Source: Trochalopteron elliotii (Eukaryota > Chordata > Aves > Passeriformes > Leiothrichidae). Taken from it: 64,000 nt of DNA. The notes beneath the pieces were generated by a model that was given only the letters and a program-made list of their open reading frames with translations, was not told where the DNA came from and searched no databases. Location: contig JANPWX010000548.1 in the NCBI GenBank assembly GCA_024734555.1, positions 2,002,482-2,066,481 of the forward strand, given 5' to 3'. A program made the position numbers and the translations under genes. How positions within the stretch are numbered: the stretch's first letter is position 1; the number at the start of each line of letters is the position of its first letter. Positions 1 through 10,523 of the stretch are shown in pieces.

Positions 1-2620
1 GAAAAGGAAAAGTCAGGGCCTCGTTTCACAGCCAGCAGCCCTCGGGCAGTTCAGGTAACACAGAAAGCTCAGGGCTTTCCCTTCTGCACCAGGGCAAACT
101 GGCCCACAAAGAAACAGGTTCAAATTCATGGGTTTCTCCAGGAGAGACTTTCAGTGACCTAAAAACCCCTTAGGCATCAGCTGGCAGCTGTTTAAGGGCA
201 GATACCAAACTTAGCTCTTGACAACAACAGGGATTATCTGTGCTAAATGCATCGATCAGACCAAACCCCAGATTAACTCCAATCCCAGCTGGGAGGTTAC
301 CAGTGCCCAATCCATGCCCCCAGTTACTTACTGACACAGGGGTCTCCTTTTAAGTCTCAATTATTACAAGTTTTGCCTTTCAGTAATTAAAAACCACCTT
401 TGCTAACAGCATGTCCCACAGATAAAAAACTCTGTGCTCAGTAGCACTTCAAACCCAAAGGTTGCAGGGCTCGTGTGGTTCCTCAGTGCAGGAGGTCTGG
501 CCCCTGGGATGTGATTTTAAAGCCTCCTGTAAGATTTCTAAAGCTCTTTTTTTATTAGTCTGGCTGTAGAAAGCACCAGTGGTTTGTGCTGCCTTGTACT
601 GCTTCAGCTCCAGCTGTTTCCCAGAAAGGCAAATGGCTGAGTGGAATTTTGGGATCTCCAAGGCCAGAGTTGCTCAGAAGAGCACCAGTGTCTGGTGCTT
701 TTGTTGCCATCCTGGATTTCTTGGCCACTGGGAAACATCCCAGCCTCCTTTCAAGTGAAGGGTAAAATGGACCTACAAATAAATTTTATGAGAATGACAA
801 CTATAATAAATAAAGTAATTAATGAAATCAGTATAATAATGAACAAGAACTAATAAATGCCAGGCTTCGTTTTCTCTGGTGTTATGCCTCCATTGCCTTT
901 TTTAAGTACAACTGAGCCAATGTGCTGCCTTCTGACATGGTGTCTGTCATTGTCATCATGGAAGTGTTCAAGTAGGAGTGACCAGAGTATGCAAAGAACT
1001 TATTTCATTTAAGTCTACAGTAAACATACCCTGGTGTGGCTTCCACCCTGAACCTGGCCAGTGCTATGGGCACACAAAGGACTTGTCCTTTTTTCCCTAA
1101 GCTGTGCATACAGTTAACAACAGAGAAATTCAAATTCTATTTTTGAGAAACATTTAAAAGAAAATTCAGATTTTGAGACTGCAATACAACAGTAAGATGC
1201 AGAATAGGAATCCTGAGGCAGAGGCACAACCTTGGTGTACACGGTACATTCCACCATTGCCATTTCCTCTTGATGCAAAGAAATGAAGGTTCAATAAGTA
1301 TTGGGCCATTGATTATGAGTAAGTAGACCTTTAAACTTCAGATTCAGAGTATCAGAGCCCCTCAGATGCTCTGTGGTGAGTTTTTAAGGGCTATGACTAT
1401 AAGTATTTTAATTTGCTGTCCGTTTGCAAAGGAACTGGACCAACAACAGCAACACAGAAAACATCCTTTCTGTGTTAATTAGAGCAGTATGCAAATCATA
1501 CAGCATGGTAATACGTTAAATGTGAGGCTTCTCCCTGCATTTAATGTAAATTTTTGATCTAATTGTCCCACTTTGTCATGCCATTTCTTGTAAATTGCTG
1601 TCCCTTCTGATAAAGGAATTCCTTCATCCGAATGCCACATGTGGAGGAAAATGTGTGTTTGTTATTTGCATGTACTCAGTGACCTGTTATCCCAGTAATG
1701 CCTCAGTGCTCAAGAAATGCCTTCTGTTTCTGTTCATCATTTAACCCTTCTGAACTATTTATACAGCCCTGTTAGAAGGGCACTGCACATAAACCAATTT
1801 CACCAATCCCTCTGATGAATATTCAATGAGGTTGATAGGTCCTGCTGAGCTTTTTGTAGGCTGGTCTGTGCATAATCAATACTGAAAATATCCCATATTA
1901 GCAATATATGACTGCCTATGTTGGCTTCTAAAGGCACTGAAAAACGTGCATTGCAAACAGTGATTGCCTTTGATTCCAAGGGCTGTGGAAGGTTTAGTAT
2001 TTGCTGTCATACTTATATGTAACCCAAAATTACCCAACTTGGCTGCTGTGATGACTTCATAGCACACTGTGCAGCCAGAACTTGCAAACTGTCAGTGTGG
2101 AGATCTCTGTTTAGTGTCCCTTGGTATATTTTTTACTGGTGCTTTATCTTTTTTTTCCTTTTTTTTCCTTACACTTGCCTCAACCCCTAACACATTTTAG
2201 TTTACACTAAGGAGTGGGGGAGAGGAAAGACCAGGCTTTCCAGGCTGTGCTGCTGCTTTGTGCTTGGTGCCCATGTTTGCTGTGACAGCCACGGAGCAGA
2301 GCTTGGGTGACCCCAGTGTTCCCACCCTCCACGCACCTGAGTCACAGCCAAAATCCCCACCCCAGTTCCTTTCCACTGACAGCTTTCTAATGTTGGTCTG
2401 GTTTTTTTGGTGGGTTTTTTTTTTCCTGTTAAAAATGTATCCTTCTACTTTACATTTGAATACATTATGAAATTCTCCTTGTGAAGAACAAACAGATGTT
2501 ATGCTTTGTGCATTACAGGTTGTTGCATTACTTATTTGCTGCTTTCCTAACAATTCCCGATTTTTCTATTTTGCTTCCGTTTTCGTTGCTTCTTGCTATT
2601 TGCTTGCAAAAACAAAACAG

Positions 2621-2629
2621 GCAAGCCTG
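2621..2629 (+). other. Candidate 9-nt microexon in TACC2 intron
   Basis: The nine bases GCAAGCCTG are flanked by an AG acceptor (2619-2620) and a perfect GTAAGT donor (2630-2635). Upstream, about 2555-2610 is rich in pyrimidines and TGC/TTC motifs, and a branch-point-like CTAAC lies near 2550. The length is a multiple of three, so inclusion would add three residues without changing frame. This arrangement fits neural microexons in general, but there is no transcript evidence. Confidence 0.25.
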
Positions 2630-3004
2630 GTAAGTAAAGCTTTTCACCAACTTTCACACCAGCATTTTGCATCTTTAGTTTCTTTTGCTTTTGTTCTCTG
2701 TTTGCTGCATTCCCATTAAGTCATGTGAGTAGTAGTGAGCTGAGCCTGAAAGCAGGTCTGCCGTGGTGCTGCTCTGATTCTGTCAATTTGGATAGTGTTA
2801 GTCCTGAGCATACTGCTGTTATTGTTGGTGAGCCCTGGGCAGGGTGTGTTGCAGACGTGGAAGTCATTTAATTCAAATATTTTGATGACATAAATAAACT
2901 TACTTTGAATTAAGGACGTGTAACCTCTTATCTAAGATTTGACTGGCAGACTATTACCAGCACATTTCTGCATGGAACTAAATCATAGTCTTAGAAAATA
3001 GAAA

Positions 3005-3036
3005 GTCCCTTCCAACCCAAACCATTCTATGATTTA
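3005..3036 (+). repeat. CR1 3'-end fragment
   Basis: A short stretch reading CCTTCCAACCCAAACCATTC and on into TATGATTT. This is the sense-strand 3' terminus of avian CR1 LINEs. No 5' part is recognisable. Confidence 0.7.
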
Positions 3037-3126
3037 ATGAAAACATCACATAAAACTCTAGTCCCCCTCCAGCCAAGTGTCTGCATTTTGTTGTATTTAA
3101 ACACTTTGGTTTGGGAGCATCACTTG

Positions 3127-3240
3127 GACAGACCTTGAAGCAACCTGGTCTAGTGGGAGGTGTCCCTGCCCATGGCAGTGTGTTGGAACCAAATGGGCTT
3201 TAAGGAACCTTCCAACCCAAACCATTCTGTGATTCTGTAG
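3127..3240 (+). repeat. CR1 LINE 3' fragment, + orientation
   Basis: The fragment begins near AGACCTTGAAGCAACCTGGT and runs through GTGTCCCTGCCCATGGCAG to CCATTCTGTGATTCTGT. These are the 3' UTR blocks of avian CR1 in order. It is 5'-truncated, as nearly all CR1 copies are. Confidence 0.85.
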
Positions 3241-5167
3241 CATTTGCCCCAGTTTCCCATGAGTGGGTGTAAATGGTGCTGGGGATTGAGTGTTGGAGGA
3301 GCTGATCCAGCTGAGGAGAGAGGAGGCCCACGATGTGCTGGGAGGAAGAGGAGGAGCTCAGTAGTTGTGAGGGAGTGTGACATGAATTATTAACTTCCTG
3401 ATCACCCTGGAAACAAGTAAGGAAGTTGCTAAAATACCTCAGACAACAGTCTCACAAAAAGTAGGGATGTGACATTAAATCCAGTCAGGTATTTTGGATG
3501 ATCATGCAAAGGGATCTCTTGCCCTGCCTGGAGTTGACTGAAATGTTGCCAGAGATCAGGATCCTGCCCAGGAAGGGGTTTGGAATTTTCTAGGCCGGGT
3601 GTAATCTCCAGCATGATTAAACAAATCTAGTGCTGGAACACAAGGGGACAACTTCTGAGGTTTAGAAAAATAAACAAAAGACAACAAATGGTTTTTTGTT
3701 TTAATTGAGAACACATTAGTTTTGACGTTACAGAGGAATACAGGGTGTCTCTAAGAAAGCAAAATCAAAAAGAATGTTTATTTTTAATAAAGTGTTCAAT
3801 ATATCCAAGTGATGTTGTATTACAGGACTCTGGGCTTCTCTGCCATGTCAAAGGTGTTTGTTCACCAGTAAAATAAAGGTGTTACAAGCAGGTCCTAAGA
3901 ACTTCTCTGGTCCTTTTGATGTGTTCTGTATCACACAGAGCAAAATAAGATCAGGTCAGGCTCTGCCCCAGGCAGATGCTGTCAGGGGTGAGCAGAGGAG
4001 CCCAGAAGCTGATGCACAGCATGGCCTTGGTCAGGCCAGCAAAAATGTGTATTTTTTGGATGGATTATGCAAAAGGAAGAGATAATTCTCCGTTTGGGAA
4101 TTGACAGTATCAGCTTTGTCGTTTTGGAGCTGACCAGTACTATAAATAATTCAGATTAAATCCTCTATTCAAATTCAAAAAAACCAACTTGTTTAGTTCT
4201 TTATGTTTCCAAAGGCACAGATGAAAAGTTGTACATTGTGAAATGCCCCATGCTTTTTCCACAGGAGAACTTTTTACCTTATTTTAGTTTCTGTCATAAA
4301 CCAAGGAAAATGGTAATATAAGATTGCTATGTTTTGTGGGTGGGTTTTCCTTGCAGTATCATTCAAAGTAGCCCTTAAAACATGGACACAAGAATCATAG
4401 TTTAGGATGTGAAGGAAACAATGGAGCATTTTAGAAGACAATGCTAGACCTTTTCTTCCAGTGTTATGTGGATGTTCCGACTTATTATGAGGTCAATTCC
4501 CTTGAAAATTTCTCCTCCATGTGGATTTGTATTCCTGTTACATTCTTCCCACTGTTCCTGGCTCAAATTTAACTATACACAGGAGGAGCTTGGCAGATGT
4601 TTTTTGCAGTTTTTTTACACTTAGGACGTCTGTCTGCTGTTAGATTTCCTTTCTGCCACTTGCTCCAGTAATCCTGAGAGCTGGTAAAGCATTGCTTTTC
4701 CAAGGGAAGAATTGAAGTTGAATTCCACTGAGCAAAGTGCCTTGTTTGTGCAGCATTAGAAGATGTCAGGAGATGACAGGCATTTATCAGCAATGGCAAG
4801 AAGTTTGTGGTCTGTGCTAGGAATGTGCATAAATGTCCTTCAGCTAATGCATCTTCAGGCAAACGGGGGAAATCCAACACCTGCCTTTTCATGGGAACAG
4901 CTGAGTTCAGAGTGAAGAAGTCATCAGGACAGAGATACATTCACATTTTCCCCCAACATCAAAATATTTAAATATCACTGTATTTAGCAACTGTTTTCCA
5001 AAACAGGCTTGTGTCTTTATATAAATCTGACTTTTCTGGATCCTGCAAACTTGCTAATACACAAAGAGCAGAGTATAGTAGAAACTGTAGATGACAGTGA
5101 AATCAGTGGACTTAGTCCTGTTACCCTTCTGAAAACGTCTCTTTTCCCTACCCCTCTCTTCTTTCAG

Positions 5168-5328
5168 AGGATGAACAGAGAGAGAAATCTGTCTCCCACC
5201 ACACTGTTCAGCAGCTGATAGTGGAGAAGGAGCAAGCTCTGGCCGATCTGAACTCTGTGGAGAAATCCCTGGCAGATCTTTTCAGGAGATACGAGAAGAT
5301 GAAAGAGGTCCTGGAGGGGTTTCGGAAG
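5168..5328 (+). CDS. TACC2: TACC2 coding exon (fourth from the end)
   Basis: The acceptor is a pyrimidine tract ending in CAG at 5167 and the donor is GTGAGT at 5329. The exon is 161 nt: two bases completing a split codon, then 53 codons. It starts [20 protein letters not shown], the N-terminal half of the TACC coiled coil. Confidence 0.92.
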
Positions 5329-7570
5329 GTGAGTCACGTTAACATCTCCTTTAAAGAGCAGAGCTGAGCAGATTCTGTGTCCCAGAATGTGCTGTGCTGC
5401 TGAACAGAAGGCAGGACTTGTGTTTCCAGCTAATTCTGATGTCCTGCATGACAGAGCATAATCCTCAGGTGAAGGAATGCAGCCAGCGATCAAATACAAG
5501 CAGAAAAATTTCAAATAAAGCTCTTTGCATTGTGTAATTCTCCTTCAGGTGGCCTCTGTGGGGGTGTGTCAGTGTTGGACTGCAACCCATTAGACAGCTG
5601 TGTGTGACTCCCACAAACAGGTGCCTGTCCTGCATTTGAAGGTCTTGGATTAAATTTGATGTCATCTTCTCTTTTAAGAATGAAGAAGTGTTGAAGAAAT
5701 GTGCGCAGGAATATTTGTCACGAGTAAAGAAGGAAGAGCAGAGGTATCAGGCACTCAAAATCCATGCTGAGGAAAAACTGGACAGGTAATTGAGTCATGG
5801 ATTCACAGAATGGTTCCGGTTGGAAGGGATCTTAAAACAGTCTTGTTCCAGCCCCTGCCATGGGCAGGGACACCTTTCACTGTGCTAAGTTGCCCCAAGC
5901 CCTGTCCAACCTGGCCTTGGACATTTCCATGGATTGTACACGTTTTTTCAGGAGTTCATGCTGCAGAAGGGTTCCCATGGCTGGACCTCACCTCCCAAAC
6001 TGATCCTGCAATATGCAAAGCACAGGCTGCTCAGTGATAGAGGGTGGAAAGAAATGCAGTAATGAGAATTTCTGCAGTGTGCTGGTGTTTCTTCCAGCTC
6101 CTGACCATACAGAACACCTTAAATTTCTGTATTTAGCTAATGTCTTTGTTTAATGTATTTTCATGGGAGGGTCAAGAAAGAAGCTATTAGCCAGTTTCTT
6201 CTTCTAGATTTCCATGTAATGACCAATTAAACCTTTCTAGGAGTCATGTTCAGGACTCATAGTATAGTCCCCTGAACTGGAGATCAGGTTTGGAAACTAC
6301 CATAAAACACTTCTACCTGAGTCATATTTGTGCCCCAGCAGAGTTACCTGAGAGAAGCATGAAGGGAGCAACACAGACAGTAAGAAAGGACTCTGCAGCC
6401 CCTGCTGAGCAAGAGAGGGAATTGTGAAAAGCCTTTAGGAATAAGTCCCAGAACATACCCAAGATGTGCAGAAGGCAGCCCTGCCCTCTCCCCCCATTTG
6501 TTAAGGTGTCGTGTCCACCCTTGGGCACCCTCTACCCTTTCCTGTGGAGAACCTGATGTGAGCAAACCCTGTGTTTTTTGCAGAGCCAATGCTGAAATTG
6601 CACAAGTGAGAGGCAAGGCCCAGCAGGAGCAGGCAGCGTACCAGGCCAGCCTTCGGAAGGAGCAGCTCAAAGTGGATGCCTTGGAGAGAACACTGGAACA
6701 AAAGGTAAATCAGGAGTCTGCTCTCCCCAGAGCCAGGCTCTGCCTGAGGATTGTCCTGCAGCTCCCTGGCCCTGGGGACAGCAGCACTCTCCAAATTTTA
6801 AGGCAAAACCCCCGTGTGCACCAGCTGGACCCAGGTTTGATTTGAGCCCAGGTGTTTGGGGCTGGCTCAGCCTTGGCCAGAGCCAAGGTCTCTTGGTCAT
6901 CAGGTCTCTGCAGCCCAGGCCTTGGTTTGCTTCAGTTCTCAGGTTTCAGACTTTGCATTAGTTTTTATCTCAGGTTCTGTTTCCCTTTTTAGTGCTAGCT
7001 GTAATTCCAATGCTAGTTCCAAAGTGTCTGTAGGAAATGCCTATTTATATCTCTGTTCTCTAGCTCAGCCAAGGGAGCTTGCTTTGGCATAGAACAGCTC
7101 GTCCTTGCTTGCAGCTCTGCAAGGCAGGGTGAAAATAATGAAAAAAAAAAATAGAAAAGTGCAGCCTAGAAACAAAATTCCACTATGTATTATTGTGGTG
7201 TGCTGGGAATGACTGCTGTGAAGCTGTCTGCTTTGGTGCTAAATTTGATTTATTAGAACTGGAGGAGCTGTATTTGGAACAAAGGAAGCATTTGTTTGAA
7301 TGCATGTAGCTGTACTATGAATGTGAACACTTAGTTGTACTATATCTGCACATATATCTGTATGTATAGATCTCCTGTTCTCAGCATTGGAGAAAAGTTA
7401 ATTTTCCACACCTCTCCCACTAGTTAGATAATATTAAAGTTTTTTAAAAACCCTCATCTTAATGCAGCAATCCTTTTCATAATACTTCATATTTTATTTT
7501 CCAGAATAAAGAGATAGAAGAATTAACAAAGATTTGTGATGAACTGATTGCCAAAATGGGGAAAAGCTAA
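5168..7570 (+). CDS. TACC2: TACC2, C-terminal TACC domain (3' part of gene, four exons)
   Basis: Transforming acidic coiled-coil protein 2, a centrosome- and microtubule-associated adaptor. In this family the TACC domain dimerises as a coiled coil and recruits XMAP215/ch-TOG-type polymerases. Four exons are visible: 5168-5328, 5679-5785, 6584-6704 and 7505-7570. All have GT-AG borders and compatible phases, and they join into 150 whole codons ending at TAA 7568-7570. The product is almost entirely charged heptad-type coiled coil ([19 protein letters not shown], then [13 protein letters not shown], then the last exon [17 protein letters not shown]). The terminus MGKS, and [16 protein letters not shown] in the third exon, fit TACC2 rather than TACC1 (which ends LGKTD) or TACC3, as I recall those families. 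The first exon begins in phase with an unseen upstream exon, so the large N-terminal part lies outside the window or in exons I could not find. The intron 5786-6583 contains a CR1 fragment; introns 5329-5678 and 6705-7504 show nothing else notable. Confidence 0.93.
5679..5785 (+). CDS. TACC2: TACC2 coding exon (third from the end)
   Basis: The acceptor is CTTTTAAG at 5678 and the donor GTAATT starts at 5786. It holds 35 codons plus two bases (AG) of an arginine codon completed in the next exon. Readable peptide includes [20 protein letters not shown], strongly typical of the TACC domain. Confidence 0.93.
5798..5945 (-). repeat. CR1 LINE 3' fragment in TACC2 intron
   Basis: Reverse-complement CR1 3' end: CACAGAATGGTTCCGGTTGG, then a CCTGCCATGGGCAGGGACAC block, then GTCCAACCTGGCCTTGGACA. 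It lies antisense in the intron after the 107-nt TACC2 exon. Confidence 0.88.
6584..6704 (+). CDS. TACC2: TACC2 coding exon (penultimate)
   Basis: The acceptor is TTTTTTGCAG at 6583 and the donor GTAAAT starts at 6705. One base completes the split arginine codon, followed by 40 codons ending [10 protein letters not shown] in phase 0. The peptide [16 protein letters not shown] favours TACC2 among the paralogues. Confidence 0.93.
7505..7570 (+). CDS. TACC2: TACC2 last coding exon with stop
   Basis: The acceptor is ATTTTCCAG at 7504. There are 21 codons ([17 protein letters not shown] then MGKS) and TAA at 7568-7570. The exon is too short to stand out as an ORF; it is identified by family resemblance and correct phase. 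Confidence 0.94.
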   Translation, partial: NKEIEELTKICDELIAKMGKS

Positions 7571-7696
7571 CTTTTAACCAAATTTCTGGACTTCGATATT
7601 GAGTGCAATATGACCATTGGCACACTGATGTCCATACATTTATGTGGACAGGTTATATTTTCACTTTTTCGTATGCACTACTGTATTTTCTTTCTA

Positions 7697-7702
7697 AATA
7701 AA
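7697..7702 (+). terminator. Polyadenylation signal, proximal, TACC2
   Basis: Perfect AATAAA about 127 bp after the stop codon, with a T-rich context. It would give a short 3' UTR isoform. Use of the site is inferred from the hexamer only. Confidence 0.45.
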
Positions 7703-8044
7703 GTTGATTTAATTGTATGCAGTACTAAGATGACTATCAGAATTTCTTGCTATTGTTTGCATTTTCATAGTATAATTCATAGCAAGTTGATCTCAAAGTT
7801 CCTGTATCAGGGAGATTGTCAAGTTCTCTAAGAAATTACAAATTGCTGATCCTAGCCTTCCCTTTGTACATGAGTTCCCATGTTGGATGTCTTTTGGATT
7901 TAATATAAACATGTATTACTTGCATGGGGACTCTTGCCTTAAGGAATGTAAACTTTATCTGCATTTGCTGATTTGTAAAATAAAATTTAAAAAAAAAAGA
8001 AAAAAAAAGGAAAATGCATGTCACAAATGAAATTCTCTATTGTA

Positions 8045-8050
8045 AATAAA
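8045..8050 (+). terminator. Polyadenylation signal, distal, TACC2
   Basis: Perfect AATAAA followed by a T-run and then a GT-rich element near 8080-8092, the best cleavage-site arrangement in this 3' UTR. Another AATAAA at 7979-7984 is less convincing because it is embedded in A-rich sequence. Confidence 0.5.
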
Positions 8051-8070
8051 TTTTTTCGTTGAAAGTTGAA

Positions 8071-8668
8071 GATAAGTATGGCTCTGTTTTGTGTCCTTCA
8101 CTTGCTTATTTCAGCACCAGATGCTCTTGGGAATTAATTCCTCCACAGAAAGCACTTCATGGGTCACTGCTTGGAACACTTTGTGGGTCACAATAGTCTG
8201 CTGCTTATGTGCACATATCTAGGTCTATATCTTACTGTCTCTCTTAAATATATATATATATGTGTGTGTTGGATTTGGACCACTCAAGTCTCAAGCATAG
8301 GCTTAATCCTCCAAAATATTTAATGCTCTGACCCTGATCCAGCAAATCCCATGGGCAAATGTAATGAGGCTGTTGGAGGAGTCGGGAGGCTGTGGCATGT
8401 GGTGACAGGATGGTTTTTAAGCATGTCTGGCACTGAAAGGTGAATACATTTCCTGCTCCTCCTGGAAGAATTTGCCTGCAGGGCTGGTGGAGATGAGGTT
8501 GGTGTGATCAGAGGTGCAGCCAGAATAAGCTCGATAAGTAGCACTCTCAAACACCTCTTTATCCTGTAAGTTATCCTCTGCACAGGATTAGGGATGTAGG
8601 AGAAGCATTAAGGCTCTAATAGCAAACAAACTGCTTTCTTTGGCTAATGGTGCATCTCTTGGATCTCC
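8071..8668. other. Spacer between TACC2 and the Ly6-family gene
   Basis: About 0.6 kb with no coding signal. It holds a short TA/TG dinucleotide run at 8247-8271. No TATA box, CpG island or clear initiator is visible before 8669. The Ly6-family promoter and any non-coding 5' exon must lie here or further upstream, but I cannot place them. Confidence 0.5.
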
Positions 8669-8723
8669 ATGATGTGGACAGTCTTCAGCCTGGTTCTTGT
8701 CAGCTCCCTTTTTGTCCTCAAAA
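8669..8723 (+). CDS. Ly6-family exon 1 (signal peptide)
   Basis: ATG at 8669 (or 8672), 18 codons of hydrophobic signal peptide plus one base, then a perfect GTAAGT donor at 8724. A non-coding 5' extension is likely but cannot be seen. Confidence 0.85.
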
Positions 8724-10523
8724 GTAAGTCAACTCCTTTTTTCTTTCCTTTTGTACTTCATTTGCATTTCCTGCCTCAGGCGTGGCTGAGCCTCTGCTGT
8801 TTGGGCTCCTCTCCTGGGTTGGGTTGGTTTCAGGTCTCATTTTGTGTGTGTGGTTGGCAGCACAGAACTGCACCTCTGTAAAGATCAATATGTGTGCTAG
8901 CAGATTCAGATGTCCCCATTGATAGCAAGGGTGGGATTTCTGCTCTGCAAGCTTCAAGTGTGGTATTTTAAATATCTTTCAAATTCATGCTTGCCTTTGA
9001 AAATGCCATGTAGTTTGAGGCAAGGAAAAGAAAGAGGATTGAGGTATGGTAGTAATATTTAAACAAGAGCAAAACTCAAGATACACATTTCTGCTTTCCA
9101 GCTGAATTGATACTGTAGGAGAAAAGGAAAATTGGATCATTGTAAGATTTTTTTGTGTATACAGTGTGCTTTTTCATGTTATTGTGGACCAAAGATCATG
9201 ATGGAGGGGGGGAAAAAAACTACTTGTGGGCTCTGCTCTGAAAATGTTAAAAGAAGATATGGATGCAGTTACAGAACATCAAATGTTTCTTGTATTAAAT
9301 GTTTCTTGTACTATTTTATTTCTTGTATTAAATGTTTCTTGTATTATATTCTTACAAGAAGATAAGGATGCAGTTACAGAACATGAAATGTTTCTTGTAT
9401 TAAGTGCAGATTATAACAACTAAATAATCTGTTGATTATTTTTATTATTTGTTGATTTTTTTTTTTTTACTATTATTTAATGATCAGTATCTGAACCATT
9501 TCTAAAAAAGAAACATTGATGAGAGTTGCAGACCCTTTGGATTTTCCAAAACTTCCCTGCAATTTTTTTTTAATGTGTGCTCGAAACCATACTAGAAAGA
9601 TTGATGTTTTTAAATACTTCTTGCAAACTCTTTTAAATGGTCTCTTCTCCCTTCACCCAGGTGAAGCACTGCAGTGTTACACCTGTGTAGGTTCTAGTGA
9701 TGATGACTGCAACAGACAAGGAAGTCAGCAGTGCCCAGGCCATGCAGATGCGTGTGCAGTCATTAGAGGACAAGCAAGTAAGTGTCACAGATGTATCAGA
9801 CTTGTTGTATTTGCCCCAAAAGAAATAAATAATCAGTGTTGGAAAGAGAAGAGTGCATAGTAAGCTAAGGAGAAAAGCAGAAGTAAATATAAATAATATT
9901 TTTTTTTAAATAAACCCTGTTAATAAACCTCAGTCCTAGTTTTGTTGACACAAAATCCCGCTGGGAATGGTTTGTCAGTGTGCCGCGATGAGCTGCACCC
10001 ACTCTGTGTGAAAGAAGCATTTTAAGTATTGCCCACTTTTTACTTAAGTGACTTCGCTGGGAATTAGGATGGGAAAGGAGCTAATGAGCCCCTGCACTTT
10101 TGCACATCGAAAGATATTTAAGCTGCACCAGTTGCCTGTAAGATAAATCAGTTATTTTAGTGGGAGCTTGCTGGTGTGCTGCTGTGGTCGTATTCGTTTA
10201 TCTGTGAGGAGCAGCCAAACCCGAGGCTGTTTCTCAGTGCTGGGTGGTCAGGCTGGTGCTGAGGGGGTGCAGGTGGTCGTTTGCAGCCCCTCTGGGCTCA
10301 CTGTGGCTCTGTTCCAGGTGGCATCATGAAGTCCTGCTCGTTCAGGTCCTTCTGCGAGCGGGCCAGGCGGGACGGGGCGAGGGCGCCCGGGGTGAGCGTG
10401 CACTGCTGCTACTCCAACAACTGCAACGCCAAGAGCCTGGCTCCCAGGGTCACCAGCTCCAGCAGCTACTTCTCCCTCCTCATCCTCACGCTGCTCTGCC
10501 ACCCCTTGTTGAAGCTGACATGA
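8669..10523 (+). CDS. Ly6/uPAR (LU, three-finger) domain protein, GPI-anchored type
   Basis: A complete small gene. Coding exons 8669-8723, 9661-9777 and 10318-10523 join to 378 nt, giving 125 residues plus TGA. Both introns are phase 1, as is usual for Ly6 genes: one falls after the signal peptide and one inside the LU domain. Residues 1-19 form a hydrophobic signal peptide (MMWTVFSLVLVSSLFVLK). The mature part starts near LQCYTC and has ten cysteines in LU order, finishing with the hallmark CCYSNNCN. The last approximately 20 residues (YFSLLILTLLCHPLLKLT) are a hydrophobic GPI-attachment signal, with a likely omega site just after the last cysteine. The protein is therefore expected on the cell surface. 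LU proteins act as receptor or channel modulators, adhesion molecules or gamete factors; I cannot say which applies here, nor name an orthologue. Two consecutive ATGs open the frame; the second has the better -3 context (A). The third exon is much more GC- and CpG-rich than its surroundings. Confidence 0.88.
9252..9405 (+). repeat. Local duplication, about 105-bp period, in Ly6-gene intron 1
   Basis: The block GGATGCAGTTACAGAACAT followed by AAATGTTTCTTGTATTA occurs at 9261 and again at 9366, 105 bp apart. Shorter TTTCTTGTATTAAATG repeats sit between them. The copies differ at only a few bases, so the duplication looks fairly recent. Both lie in intron 1. Confidence 0.85.
9661..9777 (+). CDS. 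Ly6-family exon 2 (N-terminal half of LU domain)
   Basis: A pyrimidine-rich acceptor (CCCTTCACCCAG) ends at 9660 and the donor GTAAGT starts at 9778. The exon is 117 nt, phase 1 to phase 1. It encodes EALQCYTCVGSSDDDCNRQ and the next two cysteines (five in all). Confidence 0.9.
10318..10523 (+). CDS. Ly6-family exon 3 (C-terminal LU half, GPI signal, stop)
   Basis: The acceptor GTTCCAG ends at 10317 and TGA lies at 10521-10523. It encodes GIMKSCSFRSFCERARR, then the CCYSNNCN signature and a hydrophobic tail. Local base composition is strikingly GC/CpG-rich (10345-10450) compared with the AT-rich introns. Confidence 0.9.

Larger units (their letters stand above)
1..5167 (+). other. TACC2 intron (partial)
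   Basis: No convincing TACC2 exon was recognised here apart from one candidate microexon at 2621-2629. The stretch is A/T-rich with two CR1 3'-end fragments (3005-3036 and 3127-3240). It is assigned to the intron because the exon at 5168 starts with two bases of a split codon and therefore needs a donor upstream. Short exons missed by eye cannot be excluded. Confidence 0.65.
7571..8070 (+). other. TACC2: TACC2 3' untranslated region
   Basis: AT-rich non-coding sequence follows the TACC2 stop. Three AATAAA hexamers lie at 7697-7702, 7979-7984 and 8045-8050. The last is followed by a GT-rich tract (about 8078-8095), as expected for the main cleavage site. The end coordinate is inferred. An A-rich run at 7984-8008 follows the second hexamer and could mimic a poly(A) tail in cDNA priming. 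Confidence 0.7.

Noticed and set aside
8247..8271. TATATATA run before the Ly6-family gene as a TATA box
   Set aside because: It is a TA/TG dinucleotide repeat about 400 bp from the start codon, with no supporting initiator.
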